Shown here piece after piece: positions 1-9,352 of a stretch of DNA of 64,000 bases (positions within the stretch are counted from its first letter, which is position 1; every line of letters starts with the position of its first letter). This DNA is from an uncultured Aquitalea sp. Its GTDB lineage: Bacteria > Pseudomonadota > Gammaproteobacteria > Burkholderiales > Chromobacteriaceae. Below the pieces are notes generated by a model, which had not been told where the DNA came from, ran no database searches, and saw only the letters and a list, made by a program, of their open reading frames with translations. The position numbers were made by a program, and so were the translations under genes. The stretch lies in NCBI RefSeq assembly GCF_945957525.1, contig NZ_CAMFLA010000001.1, forward strand, positions 288,813-352,812. Direction: 5' to 3'.

Positions 1-893
1 GTGCGCGCGTCCGTGATCTGCTCCGGACGGATGCCGAAGATCACTTCCTTGCCCACCCAGGCCGCCAGCTTGTCGCGCTCATGCGGCAAAGGCAGCACTA
101 CGCAGCCGCGATCGTCGCAGATATTGACGCCCAGCTTGCCGCCGGACTCGACGATGGTGGCCGGAATGAAGTTCATCGACGGCGAGCCAATAAAGCTGGC
201 CACGAACAGATTGGCCGGGTTGTCGTAGATGTCTTGCGGGCTGCCGAATTGCTGCACCACGCCGTCCTTCATCACCGCGATGCGGTCACCCAGCGTCATG
301 GCTTCGATCTGGTCATGCGTCACATAGACGATGGTGGACTTCAGCCGCTGGTGCATCAGCTTGATTTCCGTGCGCATTTCCACCCGCAACTTGGCGTCCA
401 GATTGGACAGCGGTTCGTCGAAGAGGAAGATGGAAGGGTTGCGCGCCAAGGCGCGCCCCATGGCCACGCGCTGACGCTGACCGCCGGACAGCTGGGAGGG
501 TTTGCGATCCAGCAGGTGGGTGATTTGCAGCATGGTGGCCACCCGCTCCACCGTGGCGTCGATCTCGGCCTTGGGCAGCTTGCGGATTTCCAGCCCAAAG
601 CTGATGTTCTGCCGCACGCTCATGGAGGGGTACAGCGCATAGCTCTGAAACACCATGGCGATGTCGCGATCCTTGGGTGACAGGTCGTTGACCCGTTCAC
701 CGCCAATGAGGATATCGCCGCTGCTGATGTCGTCCAGACCGGCGATCATGTTCAGCAGGGTGGATTTGCCGCAACCGGACGGCCCGACCAGAATCAGGAA
801 CTGGCCGTCTTCGATGGCGATATTGATGCCCTTGAGGACTTCCGTCCCGCCGGTGTAAGTCTTGCAGACGTTATTGATGGAAAGTGCAGCCAT
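1..893 (-). CDS. gtsD: Sugar ABC transporter ATP-binding subunit (partial)
   Basis: This is the ATPase that powers the sugar importer encoded by the next three genes, acting on the cytoplasmic face of the inner membrane. The conceptual translation from ATG at 893-891 begins [16 protein letters not shown]. It shows Walker [11 protein letters not shown]-loop VFQSYALYP, signature LSGGQRQR, Walker [13 protein letters not shown] and switch VTHDQ, as in the MalK/UgpC/GtsD family. About 297 codons are visible; the end of the C-terminal regulatory domain is cut by the window edge. Its start is 3 nt beyond the stop of the permease gene, so it is the last visible cistron of a four-gene operon. The symbol follows the glucose/mannose Gts system of Pseudomonas by gene order and the binding protein, so the exact sugar is inferred. 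Confidence 0.88.
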   Translation of the reverse strand, partial: MAALSINNVCKTYTGGTEVLKGINIAIEDGQFLILVGPSGCGKSTLLNMIAGLDDISSGDILIGGERVNDLSPKDRDIAMVFQSYALYPSMSVRQNISFGLEIRKLPKAEIDATVERVATMLQITHLLDRKPSQLSGGQRQRVAMGRALARNPSIFLFDEPLSNLDAKLRVEMRTEIKLMHQRLKSTIVYVTHDQIEAMTLGDRIAVMKDGVVQQFGSPQDIYDNPANLFVASFIGSPSMNFIPATIVESGGKLGVNICDDRGCVVLPLPHERDKLAAWVGKEVIFGIRPEQITDAR

Positions 894-896
894 CGA

Positions 897-1754
897 TCAA
901 CCTTTCACAGCGCCGGCCGTCAGACCGCGCACAAAGTAGCGGCCGGCAACCATATAAACGAACAGGGTGGGCAGGGCGGCGATGATGGCCGCGGCCATGT
1001 CCACGTTGTATTCCTTCACCCCGGTGGAGGTATTCACCAGATTGTTCAGCGCCACCGTGATGGGCTGCGACTCGCCGGCGGCGAACACCACGCCGAACAG
1101 GAAGTCGTTCCAGATCTGGGTGAACTGCCAGATCACGCACACCATGAAGATGGGGCCGGAGATCGGCATCAGGATGCGGAAGAAAATGGTCCAGAAACCG
1201 GCGCCGTCGATGCGCGCCGCCTTCACCAGTTCGTCCGGAATCGTCACGTAGAAATTACGGAAGAACAGCGTGGTGAAGGCCAGGCCGTACACCACGTGCA
1301 CCACCACCAGACCGGTTGTGGTATTGGCGATGCCCAACTGGCCCAGCAGGGTGGCCATGGGCAGCAGCACCACCTGGAAGGGAATGAAGCAGCCCACCAG
1401 CACCATGGTGAACAGCGCGTCCGAACCCTTGAAGCGCCACATGGACACCACGTAGCCGTTGATCGCGCCAATCAGCGTGGACAGCAGCACCGAGGGCACC
1501 GCCATCTTCACCGAGTTCCAGAAAAACCCCTTCATGCCTTCGCACTGCACTCCGGTGCAGGCGCTGGACCAGGCCTTGCTCCAGGCGTCCAGCGTAATAG
1601 CGTGCGGCAGCGAGATGAGATTGCCGGCGCGGATGTCGTCCAGCGTTTTCACCGAGGTGGACAGCATCACGTACAGCGGCAGCAGATAGTAGGCGGCCAT
1701 CAGCACCAGTGCGGCATAGAGCACGATGCGGCCGACGGACAAGTGTTTAGCCAC
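897..1754 (-). CDS. gtsC: Sugar ABC transporter permease, MalG type
   Basis: Second inner-membrane channel subunit of the importer, 285 aa. The N-terminal hydrophobic segment VLYAALVLMAAYYLLPLYVM and several later ones fit a six-helix MalG-type permease. The EAA loop that docks on the ATPase is visible near residues 185-205 (DELVKAARIDGAGFW). Its start overlaps the end of the upstream permease gene by 8 nt and its stop lies 3 nt before the ATPase start, which indicates translational coupling. The family is certain; the substrate (glucose/mannose) is inferred from the binding protein. Confidence 0.88.
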   Translation of the reverse strand: MAKHLSVGRIVLYAALVLMAAYYLLPLYVMLSTSVKTLDDIRAGNLISLPHAITLDAWSKAWSSACTGVQCEGMKGFFWNSVKMAVPSVLLSTLIGAINGYVVSMWRFKGSDALFTMVLVGCFIPFQVVLLPMATLLGQLGIANTTTGLVVVHVVYGLAFTTLFFRNFYVTIPDELVKAARIDGAGFWTIFFRILMPISGPIFMVCVIWQFTQIWNDFLFGVVFAAGESQPITVALNNLVNTSTGVKEYNVDMAAAIIAALPTLFVYMVAGRYFVRGLTAGAVKG

Positions 1755-2649
1755 GTTTGGCGCTCCTCGTTTCCATATACATCAGCGGCACCAGCACGGC
1801 GACGATGGTCATCAGCATCATCATGGCCGAGGCCGCGCCCAGGCCGAGCTGGCCGCGGGTAAAGGCGAACTGGTACATGAAGATGGCGGGCACGTCCGAA
1901 GAGGTGCCGGGGCCCCCGCCGGTCAGCGCCATCACCAGGTCGAAACTCTTGATGGCAATGTGCGACAGGATCAGCAGCACGCTGAAGAACACCGGACGCA
2001 AACTGGGAATGATGATGCGCCAGTAGATGACGGGCAGGCTGGCCCCGTCCACCTGGGCGGCCTTGATGATGGAGTCGTCAATGCCGCGCAAGCCGGCCAG
2101 GAACAGCGCCATCACGAAGCCGGACGACTGCCATACGCCGGCAATGGCCACGGTGTAGATGGCTTTGTCCGGGTCTACCAGCCAGTCGAAGGTGAAGTTG
2201 GGAAAGCCCCAGTCGTTTACCAGCTTCTGCAGGCCGAGATCGGGGTTGAGCATCCATTTCCAGGCGGTGCCGGTGACGATGAAGGACAAGGCCATCGGAT
2301 ACAGGTAAATGGTGCGCAAAGCTCCTTCGGCGCGGATTTTCTGGTCCAGCAACACGGCCAGCAAAAGGCCCACCGCCAGCGCGCAAAAGATGAAAAGCCC
2401 GCCGAAAATGCCGAGATTGGCCACGGCGGTCCACCAGCGGTCGTTATCGAACAGCTCGCGATACTGCACCAGACCGGAAAGGGTCATGTCCGGCAACAGG
2501 CGCGACTCGGTCAGCGACAGCCAGGCCGTCCAGGCGATGAAGCCGTAGACAAACAGCAAGCTGGCCGCCAGCGAGGGCGACAGCACCAGTTTGGGTAGCC
2601 AGCGGTCGGCCAGGGCCGACCAGCTGGAAGCTTTATTGGGAGAGGACAT
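1747..2649 (-). CDS. gtsB: Sugar ABC transporter permease, MalF type
   Basis: First channel subunit, 300 aa. I start it at the ATG at 2649-2647 (MSSPNKASSW), which has AGGA 8 nt upstream. A longer open frame exists upstream, but its extra 45 residues have no family character. Hydrophobic helices and an EAA loop (DDSIIKAAQVDGASLP) are visible. It lies between the binding-protein gene (about 160 nt upstream) and the second permease, which it overlaps by 8 nt. The 162-nt gap after the binding-protein gene may hold an mRNA-stabilising structure, as in many ABC operons; this is inference. Confidence 0.87.
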   Translation of the reverse strand: MSSPNKASSWSALADRWLPKLVLSPSLAASLLFVYGFIAWTAWLSLTESRLLPDMTLSGLVQYRELFDNDRWWTAVANLGIFGGLFIFCALAVGLLLAVLLDQKIRAEGALRTIYLYPMALSFIVTGTAWKWMLNPDLGLQKLVNDWGFPNFTFDWLVDPDKAIYTVAIAGVWQSSGFVMALFLAGLRGIDDSIIKAAQVDGASLPVIYWRIIIPSLRPVFFSVLLILSHIAIKSFDLVMALTGGGPGTSSDVPAIFMYQFAFTRGQLGLGAASAMMMLMTIVAVLVPLMYMETRSAKRG

Positions 2650-2811
2650 CACATCATCCTGGTTCCGCAGCCGGCGGCATCCGCGCAGGCGAAGCCCGTC
2701 CGGCGCGGGCCGGACGGCAGCTGAGAACGTATCAAACAGGGGAATGGAGCAGGCGGCGGCGCATGCCGCCGCCCATGCCGGCATCAGGCCCGCAAGGGCC
2801 GGATATCAGCC

Positions 2812-4056
2812 TCAGTGCACCTTGCCGGCCTTGGCCAGGCGCTCGGCGGCGGTCTTGGGCGTCATGCTGGAGTTCATGAACTGGGAGATCACGTCCACCA
2901 TCGCGCCTTCGGTGGCCGAGGGCATGGCCATCTTGTGGGCAAAGCTCGGTACCAGGCCGCCGTTCTTGTTGGCGGTGGTCAGATCGGCCTTGGATTTCTT
3001 GGCGCAATCGTCGAACTTGTCCATCGGGGTGTCCAGACGAGCCGGGATGGAGCCCTTGTTCAGGTTGAACACTTCCTGGAAGTCCTTGCTCATTACGGTT
3101 TCAGCCAGATCGGACTGGGCCTTCTGAGCGGCAGGATTCTTCTGTTTGAACATCGCCAGGCTGTCGATGTTGAAGGTGAAGCTGTTGGCGGTGCCCGGAG
3201 CGGCTACGCAGAGGAAGTCCTTGCCCGGCTTCTTGCCGGCGGCAGTGAACTCGCCCTTGGCCCAGTCGCCCATGAACTGCATGCCGGCCTTGCCGTTGAT
3301 CACCATGGCCGTGGCCAGGTTCCAGTCGCGACCCGCTGCGCCCTTGTCGATATAGCCCTTCACCTTCTGCAGGGTTTCAAACACCTTGACAGTGGTGGGG
3401 CCGGCCAGCGTGGCCTGATCCAGCTTCACGAAGGCCTTCTTGTAGTAATCCGCGCCGCCCACGCCGAGCGCGACGGATTCAAACAGGGTGGCGTCTTGCC
3501 ACGGCTGACCGCCGTGCGCGATCGGCTGGATGCCGGCTTTTTGCAGCTTGTCGGCGGTTTCAAAGAATTCCGGCCAGGTGGTCGGCACCTTGGCGCCGGC
3601 CTTTTTCAACGCGTCCGGGTTGACCCACAGCCAGTTCACGCGGTGCACGTTGACCGGGGCGGCCACGTACTGGCCCTTGTATTTCATGACCTGGCTCACC
3701 ACCGGCGGCAATTGCTTGTCCCAGCCTTCTGCCTTGGCTACTGCATCGATATTGGCCAGCACGCCTTCAGCGCCCCATTCCTGGATGGCCGGGCCCTTGA
3801 TCTGGGCGGCGGTGGGCGGGTTGCCGGAAACGACGCGGGTCTTAAGCGCGGTCATGGCGTTGTCGCCGCCGCCGCCGGCCACGGCGAAGTCTTTCCAGGT
3901 ATCGCCCTTGGCATTCATCATCTTCTTGAGTTCGGCCACGGATTTGGCCTCGCCGCCGGAAGTCCACCAATGCAGCACCTCCACTTCGCCGGCGAACACG
4001 GTGGCCGGCAGGATGGCGGTGGCGAGGAGTGCTGCGCTCAATTGCTTGAGTTTCAT
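2812..4056 (-). CDS. gtsA: Glucose/mannose-type periplasmic binding protein
   Basis: Periplasmic receptor of the importer, 414 aa. An N-terminal signal peptide (MKLKQLSAALLATAILPATVFA) with an A-x-A type cleavage site is followed by GEVEVLHWWTSGGEAKSV, typical of GtsA-like glucose/mannose binding proteins. The length matches the family. It is the first gene of the transporter operon, with GGAG shortly before the ATG. It lies next to a TctDE-like two-component system and to the glucose catabolic cluster, which supports glucose as the ligand. Specificity is inferred, since binding residues cannot be verified by eye. Confidence 0.88.
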   Translation of the reverse strand: MKLKQLSAALLATAILPATVFAGEVEVLHWWTSGGEAKSVAELKKMMNAKGDTWKDFAVAGGGGDNAMTALKTRVVSGNPPTAAQIKGPAIQEWGAEGVLANIDAVAKAEGWDKQLPPVVSQVMKYKGQYVAAPVNVHRVNWLWVNPDALKKAGAKVPTTWPEFFETADKLQKAGIQPIAHGGQPWQDATLFESVALGVGGADYYKKAFVKLDQATLAGPTTVKVFETLQKVKGYIDKGAAGRDWNLATAMVINGKAGMQFMGDWAKGEFTAAGKKPGKDFLCVAAPGTANSFTFNIDSLAMFKQKNPAAQKAQSDLAETVMSKDFQEVFNLNKGSIPARLDTPMDKFDDCAKKSKADLTTANKNGGLVPSFAHKMAMPSATEGAMVDVISQFMNSSMTPKTAAERLAKAGKVH

Positions 4057-4336
4057 TGTCTAGTCTCCGTTCTCTGTAGCGTTGAATTTTTAGCTTTGTT
4101 ATCGCCTGTGTCCGGGTTATAGCCCACGCGGATCAGCAGACGTGGGTGAACTATAACGACGAACTGTAAGTTTTGCGTAAGCTTTATGTTCGCGCACTGT
4201 AAGAAAACGACAAAAAGACAAAGCACCGCAACATGCCAAACAGATGAAATCTTTTGTTTTAAGCACTTGCCGCCATGCGGCAACGCAGCATTGCATTGCC
4301 GTGTAGTGTGTCAACTACGCTACGAAAACTACAACA
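4057..4336 (-). promoter_or_regulatory. Upstream region of the gts operon
   Basis: This 280-nt AT-richer gap separates the sensor-kinase gene from gtsA and must carry the transporter promoter. It contains an inverted repeat GTAGT-N6-ACTAC at 4302-4317; the reverse strand there also reads TTGACA. The spacing differs from the HexR sites near zwf, so it is not called a HexR operator. No convincing -10 was fixed. Confidence 0.4.
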
Positions 4337-5746
4337 TCAGCCGCGCCGCACGGGCAGGCGCAGACTGGCGCACAAGCCTTGCGGGCTGTTGTCGGCCAGT
4401 TTCACGCTGCTGTGATGGCGGCGAGCAATCTCTTGCACGATGGCTAGCCCCAGCCCACAGCCTTTGCTGTTTTGCTGCGGATCCACCCGGTAAAAGCGCT
4501 GGAATACCTTGTCCCGCTCCGCCGGCGGAATGCCCGGCCCCGCGTCGCGCACCGCCAGCTCCGCCTCATCGCCGTCAAGCGCAAGCGTCACGGTGATTTC
4601 GCTGCCCGCCGGCGAATACTGGATAGCGTTGTCTACCAGATTGGCCAGCAATTCGCGCAGCAGGCCGGCGTGCCCGAGGATGGGTGCCGCGCCGTCCGGC
4701 CCTTCAAAACCCAGGTCTTGCTTGCGCGCCAGCGCGCGCGGTACGGCCTCGGCGGTGACTTCGCGCGCCAGCCGCGCCAGGTCCAGCGGCTCCAGCGAGA
4801 GTCCGGCCTCCGGTTCGGCGCGGGCCAGCGCCAGCAATTGGTTCACCAGATGGATGGTGCGCGCCACGCTGGCGTCCACCTGCCCCAACTGGCGCAAGGC
4901 GCGCGCCATGTCAGGCTGCTCGGCCTGCAATTCCGATCGCACCAGTTCGTTTTGCGATTTCAAGCCGGCCAGCGGCGTGCGCAACTGGTGGGCGGCGTCG
5001 GCGATGAAGCGCCGCTGCTGGGTGACCTGACCGTTCACTTCGGCCAACAGGGTGTTGATAGATGCCGCCAGCGCCCGCACCTCGGAGGGCGCATCGCTGG
5101 CCTCGATAGGCGCCATGTCTCGCGGGGAGCGGTTTTCCACCATGCGGCGCAAGCGCCGCAAGGGCGACAGCCCGCGCGTGATGCCGCCCCACACCAGCAA
5201 GCTGGTGAGCAGCATCAGACCCATCAGCGGCAGACCCATGTCCAGCATGATCTTGCGGGTGAGTTCGGCGCTCTGGGCGCGGCTTTTGGCCACTTGCACC
5301 AGCATCAGCTGCGGCGCGTCATGGGTGCCGGCTTGCAAGTACAAGGCTGCCACGCGCACGTCCACCCCTTTGATGGCGGCATTGTAGAAATAACTGTCTC
5401 CGGCGCGCGCCGGCAAGCCGGGCGGCACGGCCGGCATGGCCGGTTCGCCCAGAAGGAAAGCTTCCGGCGGCGAGCTGACGCGGTAGTAGACGCGGTCGGC
5501 GGGGTCTTCTTCCAGAATTTCGCGCGCCGCTTGTGGAAAATCCACATAAAAACCGTTGCCGAAGGGCTTCACCTGCCGCGCCAGCGCGCGGGTGGATTGC
5601 GCCAGCGTCTGGTCGATCACCTGGCTGGCGTAGCGCACCGCCATGGCGTGCGCCAGCAAGGCGGCCGCCAGCCACAGCACCAGCTGCGGCAGCAGCAGCC
5701 AGATGAGCAGCTGCCGCCGCAAAGAGAGTTTGCGTGCCTGCGACAC
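4337..5746 (-). CDS. TctE/QseC-like sensor histidine kinase
   Basis: Inner-membrane sensor kinase, 469 aa, with a GTG start (5746-5744) 3 nt after the response-regulator stop. There is an N-terminal membrane helix, a periplasmic domain of about 130 residues (2CSK_N type, as in TctE), a second helix near residues 168-190 and a HAMP-like linker. The phosphoacceptor H box is DAAHQLRTPLAGL, followed by N box NLVDNAIQYSP and G boxes DAGPGIPP and GCGLGLAI. Known relatives sense tricarboxylates or other carbon sources. The position next to gtsA suggests that it controls the sugar transporter, but no target is shown by sequence. Confidence 0.85.
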   Translation of the reverse strand: MSQARKLSLRRQLLIWLLLPQLVLWLAAALLAHAMAVRYASQVIDQTLAQSTRALARQVKPFGNGFYVDFPQAAREILEEDPADRVYYRVSSPPEAFLLGEPAMPAVPPGLPARAGDSYFYNAAIKGVDVRVAALYLQAGTHDAPQLMLVQVAKSRAQSAELTRKIMLDMGLPLMGLMLLTSLLVWGGITRGLSPLRRLRRMVENRSPRDMAPIEASDAPSEVRALAASINTLLAEVNGQVTQQRRFIADAAHQLRTPLAGLKSQNELVRSELQAEQPDMARALRQLGQVDASVARTIHLVNQLLALARAEPEAGLSLEPLDLARLAREVTAEAVPRALARKQDLGFEGPDGAAPILGHAGLLRELLANLVDNAIQYSPAGSEITVTLALDGDEAELAVRDAGPGIPPAERDKVFQRFYRVDPQQNSKGCGLGLAIVQEIARRHHSSVKLADNSPQGLCASLRLPVRRG

Positions 5747-5749
5747 TGC

Positions 5750-6430
5750 TCAATCGCCCTGTTCTTCGGCCAACAGGTAGCCCAGCCCGCGCACCGCGCG
5801 GATGCCCACGCCGCTGCCGTCCAGTTTCTTGCGCAGGCGGTGAACGTACACTTCCACCGCGTTGGCGCCCACCTCCTCGCCGTCGCTGGCCAGCTCACCG
5901 GCGATCTGCTCCTTGGTCAGCACTTTTTCGGCATGGCTCATCAGGATATACAGCAACTCCAGCTCGCGGGCGGACAGGTCCAGCGCCTGCGCGCCGCCCC
6001 AGGCGCGTTGAGCCGCGCGGTCCAGCCGCAGCGGGCCAAAGCGCAGTTCGTCCCGGCTGGGGTCGGCCGCGCGCTGACGACGCAGCAAGGCGCGGATGCG
6101 GGCTTCCAGCTCGGGGAATTCAAACGGCTTCACCAGATAATCGTCGGCGCCGGCGTCCAGACCAGCCACCCGGTCTTCCATGCTATCCAGCGCGGTGAGC
6201 AGCAGGATGGGCAAGGCCGGCTTGTGCACGCGCACATTGCGCAGCACCTTGAGGCCGTCCTGCCCGGGCAGGCCGATGTCCAGCACCACGGCATCGAAGG
6301 CTTCGGCCAACAGCCGGTCCTGCGCAGACAAACCGTCCGCGCAATGCGCGCAATCAAACCCCAACTGGGTGAAACGGGTCAGCAGGGCGTCGGCCAGCAC
6401 TGCGTCGTCTTCGGCGAGCAGGATGCGCAT
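5750..6430 (-). CDS. OmpR/TctD-family response regulator
   Basis: DNA-binding partner of the adjacent kinase, 226 aa, started at the ATG of MRILLAEDD (6430-6428). The upstream 66 open codons are rejected because the receiver domain begins exactly there. The receiver has the acidic pair ED near residue 8, phosphoacceptor Asp in VVLDIGLPG (about residue 51), the conserved T/A and Lys in VKPFEF, then a winged-helix output domain ending VRGLGYLL. It is cotranscribed with the kinase. The gene end contains a CTTCGGCCAAC copy of the repeated word described in the findings. Confidence 0.88.
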   Translation of the reverse strand: MRILLAEDDAVLADALLTRFTQLGFDCAHCADGLSAQDRLLAEAFDAVVLDIGLPGQDGLKVLRNVRVHKPALPILLLTALDSMEDRVAGLDAGADDYLVKPFEFPELEARIRALLRRQRAADPSRDELRFGPLRLDRAAQRAWGGAQALDLSARELELLYILMSHAEKVLTKEQIAGELASDGEEVGANAVEVYVHRLRKKLDGSGVGIRAVRGLGYLLAEEQGD

Positions 6431-6505
6431 ATCGTCGGCTTTATCGGGAATGAGGAGCTGTGATGGTATGCCAAGTGCCCGCTTGCGCTCCAGCGGCACA
6501 TCAAG

Positions 6506-6516
6506 CTTGGCCGAAG
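6506..6516 (+). repeat. Intergenic copy of the TTGGCCGAAG word
   Basis: CTTGGCCGAAG lies between the response regulator and eda. It is the only copy in the window not preceded by G. A one-mismatch copy (GTGGCCGAAG) follows at 6561. Confidence 0.7.
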
Positions 6517-6586
6517 AAAAACCATGCCAGCGCCGACGGGAAGGCCGTCCAGCCAGGCTTGTGGCCGAAGACAGGCAACGCCCAAA

Positions 6587-6613
6587 GAAAAACCGCCCGG
6601 AGCGGGCGGTTTC
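6587..6613 (-). terminator. Rho-independent terminator after eda
   Basis: A 10-bp stem (AAACCGCCCG/CGGGCGGTTT, 3-nt loop) is followed on the minus strand by a T-run. It lies about 26 nt after the eda stop and ends the edd-eda transcript. Confidence 0.85.
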
Positions 6614-6638
6614 GGCATAAGGGCGCAAGGCCTTGCGA

Positions 6639-7268
6639 TCAGCGGGTCAGACCACTGGCCTGACGGGCCAGCTCGGTAATGCGCGCCCAATCACGATTGG
6701 CGATGGCGTCGTCCGGCGTCAGCCAGCTGCCGCCCACCGCCAGCACGTTGGGCAGGGCCAGGTAGTCGCTGGCCTTGACCAGATCAATACCGCCGGTAGG
6801 GCAGAAACGCAGATCCGGCAGCGGGCCGGCCAGCGATTTCAGCAGCTTGATGCCGCCCACGGCCTCGGCCGGGAACAGCTTGAGAATATCGAAGCCTTCG
6901 TCCTGCGCACGCATGGCTTCGGACGGCGTAGCCACACCCGGGATCAGCGTCATCTGGCTGTTGCGGGCGGCGGAGGCCAGTTCCGGGGTCAGGCCCGGGC
7001 TGACGCCGAACTGCGCGCCGGCGTCGATGGCGGCTTCCAGTTGGGCGCGATTGCGCAAGGTGCCCGCGCCGACGATGGCGTCCGGCACTTCGTCGCGCAT
7101 GCGGCGCATGGCGGCCAGCGCGGCCTTGGTGCGCAGCGTCACTTCCAGCACGCGAATGCCGCCGTCCACCAGCGCGCGCGCCAGATCCACGGCAACAGCC
7201 GCGTCATTTACCACGATCACCGGCACCACCGGTCCTTGGCGCAACAGGGTCAATGCATCCATGGTCAT
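6639..7268 (-). CDS. eda: KDPG aldolase
   Basis: 2-Keto-3-deoxy-6-phosphogluconate aldolase, 209 aa, the last Entner-Doudoroff enzyme, giving pyruvate and glyceraldehyde 3-phosphate in the cytosol. Family landmarks are VLEVTLRT (catalytic Glu region), [10 protein letters not shown], and the Schiff-base Lys in [12 protein letters not shown], then FCPTGGI. The start ATG at 7268 overlaps the edd stop as ATGA, the usual coupled arrangement; a second ATG two codons later is possible. It is followed by a clear terminator. Confidence 0.95.
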   Translation of the reverse strand: MTMDALTLLRQGPVVPVIVVNDAAVAVDLARALVDGGIRVLEVTLRTKAALAAMRRMRDEVPDAIVGAGTLRNRAQLEAAIDAGAQFGVSPGLTPELASAARNSQMTLIPGVATPSEAMRAQDEGFDILKLFPAEAVGGIKLLKSLAGPLPDLRFCPTGGIDLVKASDYLALPNVLAVGGSWLTPDDAIANRDWARITELARQASGLTR

Positions 7269-9100
7269 TCTCTCCAAAGCGGGTGGTGGAAGCTCATGGC
7301 GCCGGCTTCCGCGGCGTTGGCCGACTCGCGGAAAACGGCGAAGAGCTCGCGGCCCACGCCAAACTGATTGTGTTCGAGGTTGGCGACGGCCTGGTCGCGT
7401 TGCGCCCATTCCTCCGCCGGTACTTTCACTTCCAGCGTGCCGGCCACGGCGTCCAGCCGCACGATATCACCATCGCGCACCTTGCCGATAGCGCCGCCGC
7501 TGACGGCTTCCGGGCTGACATGAATAGCGGCTGGCACCTTGCCGGACGCGCCGGACATGCGACCATCGGTCACCAGCGCCACGGCAAAGCCGCGCTCTTG
7601 CAGGATGCTCAGCGCCGGGGTCAGCTTGTGCAACTCCGGCATGCCGTTGGCGCGCGGGCCCTGGAAGCGGATCACCGCTACAAAGTCGCGCTCCAGCTCG
7701 CCGCGCTTGAAGGCGGCCAGCATGTCGTTCTGATCATGGAATACCACCGCCGGAGCTTCCACCACGCGGTGTTCCGGCTTGACCGCCGACACTTTGATGA
7801 CGGCGCGACCCAGGTTGCCGCTCACCACGCGCAAGCCGCCGTCCGGCGAGAAAGCGTCGCTGGCCGGGCGCAGCACGTCGAGGTCGCCGCTGAGGGCCGG
7901 GGCCGGTCGCCACTTGAGCGCCGCGCCGTCCAGCCACGGCTCATTGGCATAGGCGGACAGCCCCTTGCCGACGATAGTGGCAACGTCCTCGTGCAACAGA
8001 CCGGCGGACAGCAGTTCGCGAATCACGAAACCCATGCCGCCCGCGGCGTGGAAATGGTTCACATCGGCCTTGCCGTTGGGGTAGACGCGGGTCAGCAGCG
8101 GCACGGCGGCGGACAATTCATCAAAATCGTCCCAGTTGATGTCGATGCCGGCGGCGCGGGCAATGGCCACCAGATGCAGTGTGTGATTGGTGGAACCGCC
8201 AGTGGCCAAGAGGCCGACGATGGCGTTGACGATGGATTTTTCATCGATCATGCGCCCGACGGGAGTGAAATGCTCGCCCTGGGCGACAATCTTCACGGCT
8301 TGGCGCGCGGCCTCACGGGTGAGCGCCTGACGCAGCGGCGTGCCAGGGGTGACGAAGGCGGTGCCCGGCAGATGCAGGCCCATGATCTCCATCATCATCT
8401 GGTTGGAGTTGGCGGTACCGTAGAAGGTGCAGGTGCCGGGGCCGTGGTAAGACTGGCATTCCGATTCCAGCAAGGCGTCGCGGCCTACCTTGCCTTCGGC
8501 AAACAGTTGGCGCACCTTGGCTTTTTCATCATTGGCGATGCCGGTGGTCATCGGACCGGCCGGCACAAACACCGCCGGCAGATGGCCGAAGGTGAGCGCG
8601 CCGATCAGCAGGCCCGGCACGATCTTGTCGCACACGCCCAGATACAGGGCGGCGTCGAACATCTGGTGCGACAGCGCCACGGCGGTGCTCATGGCGATCA
8701 CATCGCGGGAAAACAGCGACAGCTCCATGCCCGGCTGGCCTTGGGTCACGCCGTCGCACATGGCGGGCACGCCGCCTGCAAACTGGGCCGTGGCCCCAGC
8801 CGCCAGCGCGGCTTCCTTGATCCAGGCCGGATAGGCTTCCAGCGGCTGGTGGGCGGACAGCATGTCGTTGTAGGCCGAGACAATCGCCAGATTGGCGCGG
8901 CGATCTTCCTTGAGATGGATCTTGATGCTGTCGGGCATGGCCGCGAAAGCATGCGCCTGATTGGTACAGGACAGTTGCGAGCGCTCCACCCGGCCTTGCC
9001 GGATCTGCGCGTCCAGATGCGCCAGATACGCCGTGCGGCGCGCGCGGCTGCGGTCTATGATGCGCTCGGTGACACTGTGCAATACCGGATGCAAAGCCAT
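7265..9100 (-). CDS. edd: 6-Phosphogluconate dehydratase
   Basis: Converts 6-phosphogluconate to KDPG, 611 aa, of the Edd/IlvD iron-sulphur dehydratase family. Visible landmarks are [39 protein letters not shown] and [21 protein letters not shown], which include the cluster-ligand cysteines, and [13 protein letters not shown] near the C terminus. The start at 9100 ([10 protein letters not shown]) is chosen because the upstream open frame runs through the promoter. It overlaps eda by 4 nt, and its promoter carries a HexR-like palindrome. Confidence 0.95.
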   Translation of the reverse strand: MALHPVLHSVTERIIDRSRARRTAYLAHLDAQIRQGRVERSQLSCTNQAHAFAAMPDSIKIHLKEDRRANLAIVSAYNDMLSAHQPLEAYPAWIKEAALAAGATAQFAGGVPAMCDGVTQGQPGMELSLFSRDVIAMSTAVALSHQMFDAALYLGVCDKIVPGLLIGALTFGHLPAVFVPAGPMTTGIANDEKAKVRQLFAEGKVGRDALLESECQSYHGPGTCTFYGTANSNQMMMEIMGLHLPGTAFVTPGTPLRQALTREAARQAVKIVAQGEHFTPVGRMIDEKSIVNAIVGLLATGGSTNHTLHLVAIARAAGIDINWDDFDELSAAVPLLTRVYPNGKADVNHFHAAGGMGFVIRELLSAGLLHEDVATIVGKGLSAYANEPWLDGAALKWRPAPALSGDLDVLRPASDAFSPDGGLRVVSGNLGRAVIKVSAVKPEHRVVEAPAVVFHDQNDMLAAFKRGELERDFVAVIRFQGPRANGMPELHKLTPALSILQERGFAVALVTDGRMSGASGKVPAAIHVSPEAVSGGAIGKVRDGDIVRLDAVAGTLEVKVPAEEWAQRDQAVANLEHNQFGVGRELFAVFRESANAAEAGAMSFHHPLWRE

Positions 9101-9128
9101 GGTGAAATCCTGTGTTGAGTGTAGATAA

Positions 9129-9157
9129 ATGGTAGTTTTACTACACATAAAATGCAA
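9129..9157 (-). promoter_or_regulatory. edd promoter with HexR-like operator
   Basis: On the minus strand a -35 TTGCAT (9157-9152) and -10 TACCAT (9134-9129) are 17 bp apart. A perfect palindrome GTAGTTTTACTAC at 9132-9144 lies in the spacer and overlaps the -10. It matches the known HexR consensus of the type TGTARTWWWAYTACA, so repression by HexR relieved by KDPG is expected. Confidence 0.8.
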
Positions 9158-9308
9158 GGAAAGCGCCCTCCCTACAGTTGCTTCCACCTGACAATACCAG
9201 CCTGAAATCCACACCAGTTAAGCATATGGCCTGTTTTTTCCCATTTTTGTCACTGTTGCGTAATGCGGAATACACCGGTTTGACGCATGGACATGACAAA
9301 AGCGGGTG

Positions 9309-9321
9309 GTAATATAACTAC
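9309..9321 (+). promoter_or_regulatory. HexR-like operator before zwf
   Basis: GTAATATAACTAC has half sites GTAAT and ACTAC around a 3-nt centre, one mismatch from a perfect HexR palindrome. It lies 31 nt before the zwf ATG and covers a possible -10 (TAATAT, 9310-9315). With the edd site it makes the divergent region a two-operator control point. Confidence 0.7.
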
Positions 9322-9352
9322 ATCTGCTACTGCATTGAGACGGAACATCATC

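Noticed and set aside
4302..4317. Third HexR operator upstream of gtsA
   Set aside because: Half sites GTAGT/ACTAC are present but with a 6-nt spacer instead of 3, which does not fit the consensus.
4472..6463. Long open frame of 663 codons on the plus strand opposite the two-component genes
   Set aside because: It is an antisense shadow of GC-rich coding sequence; the protein is His/Arg/Gln-rich with no domain, while the minus strand encodes clear kinase and regulator motifs.
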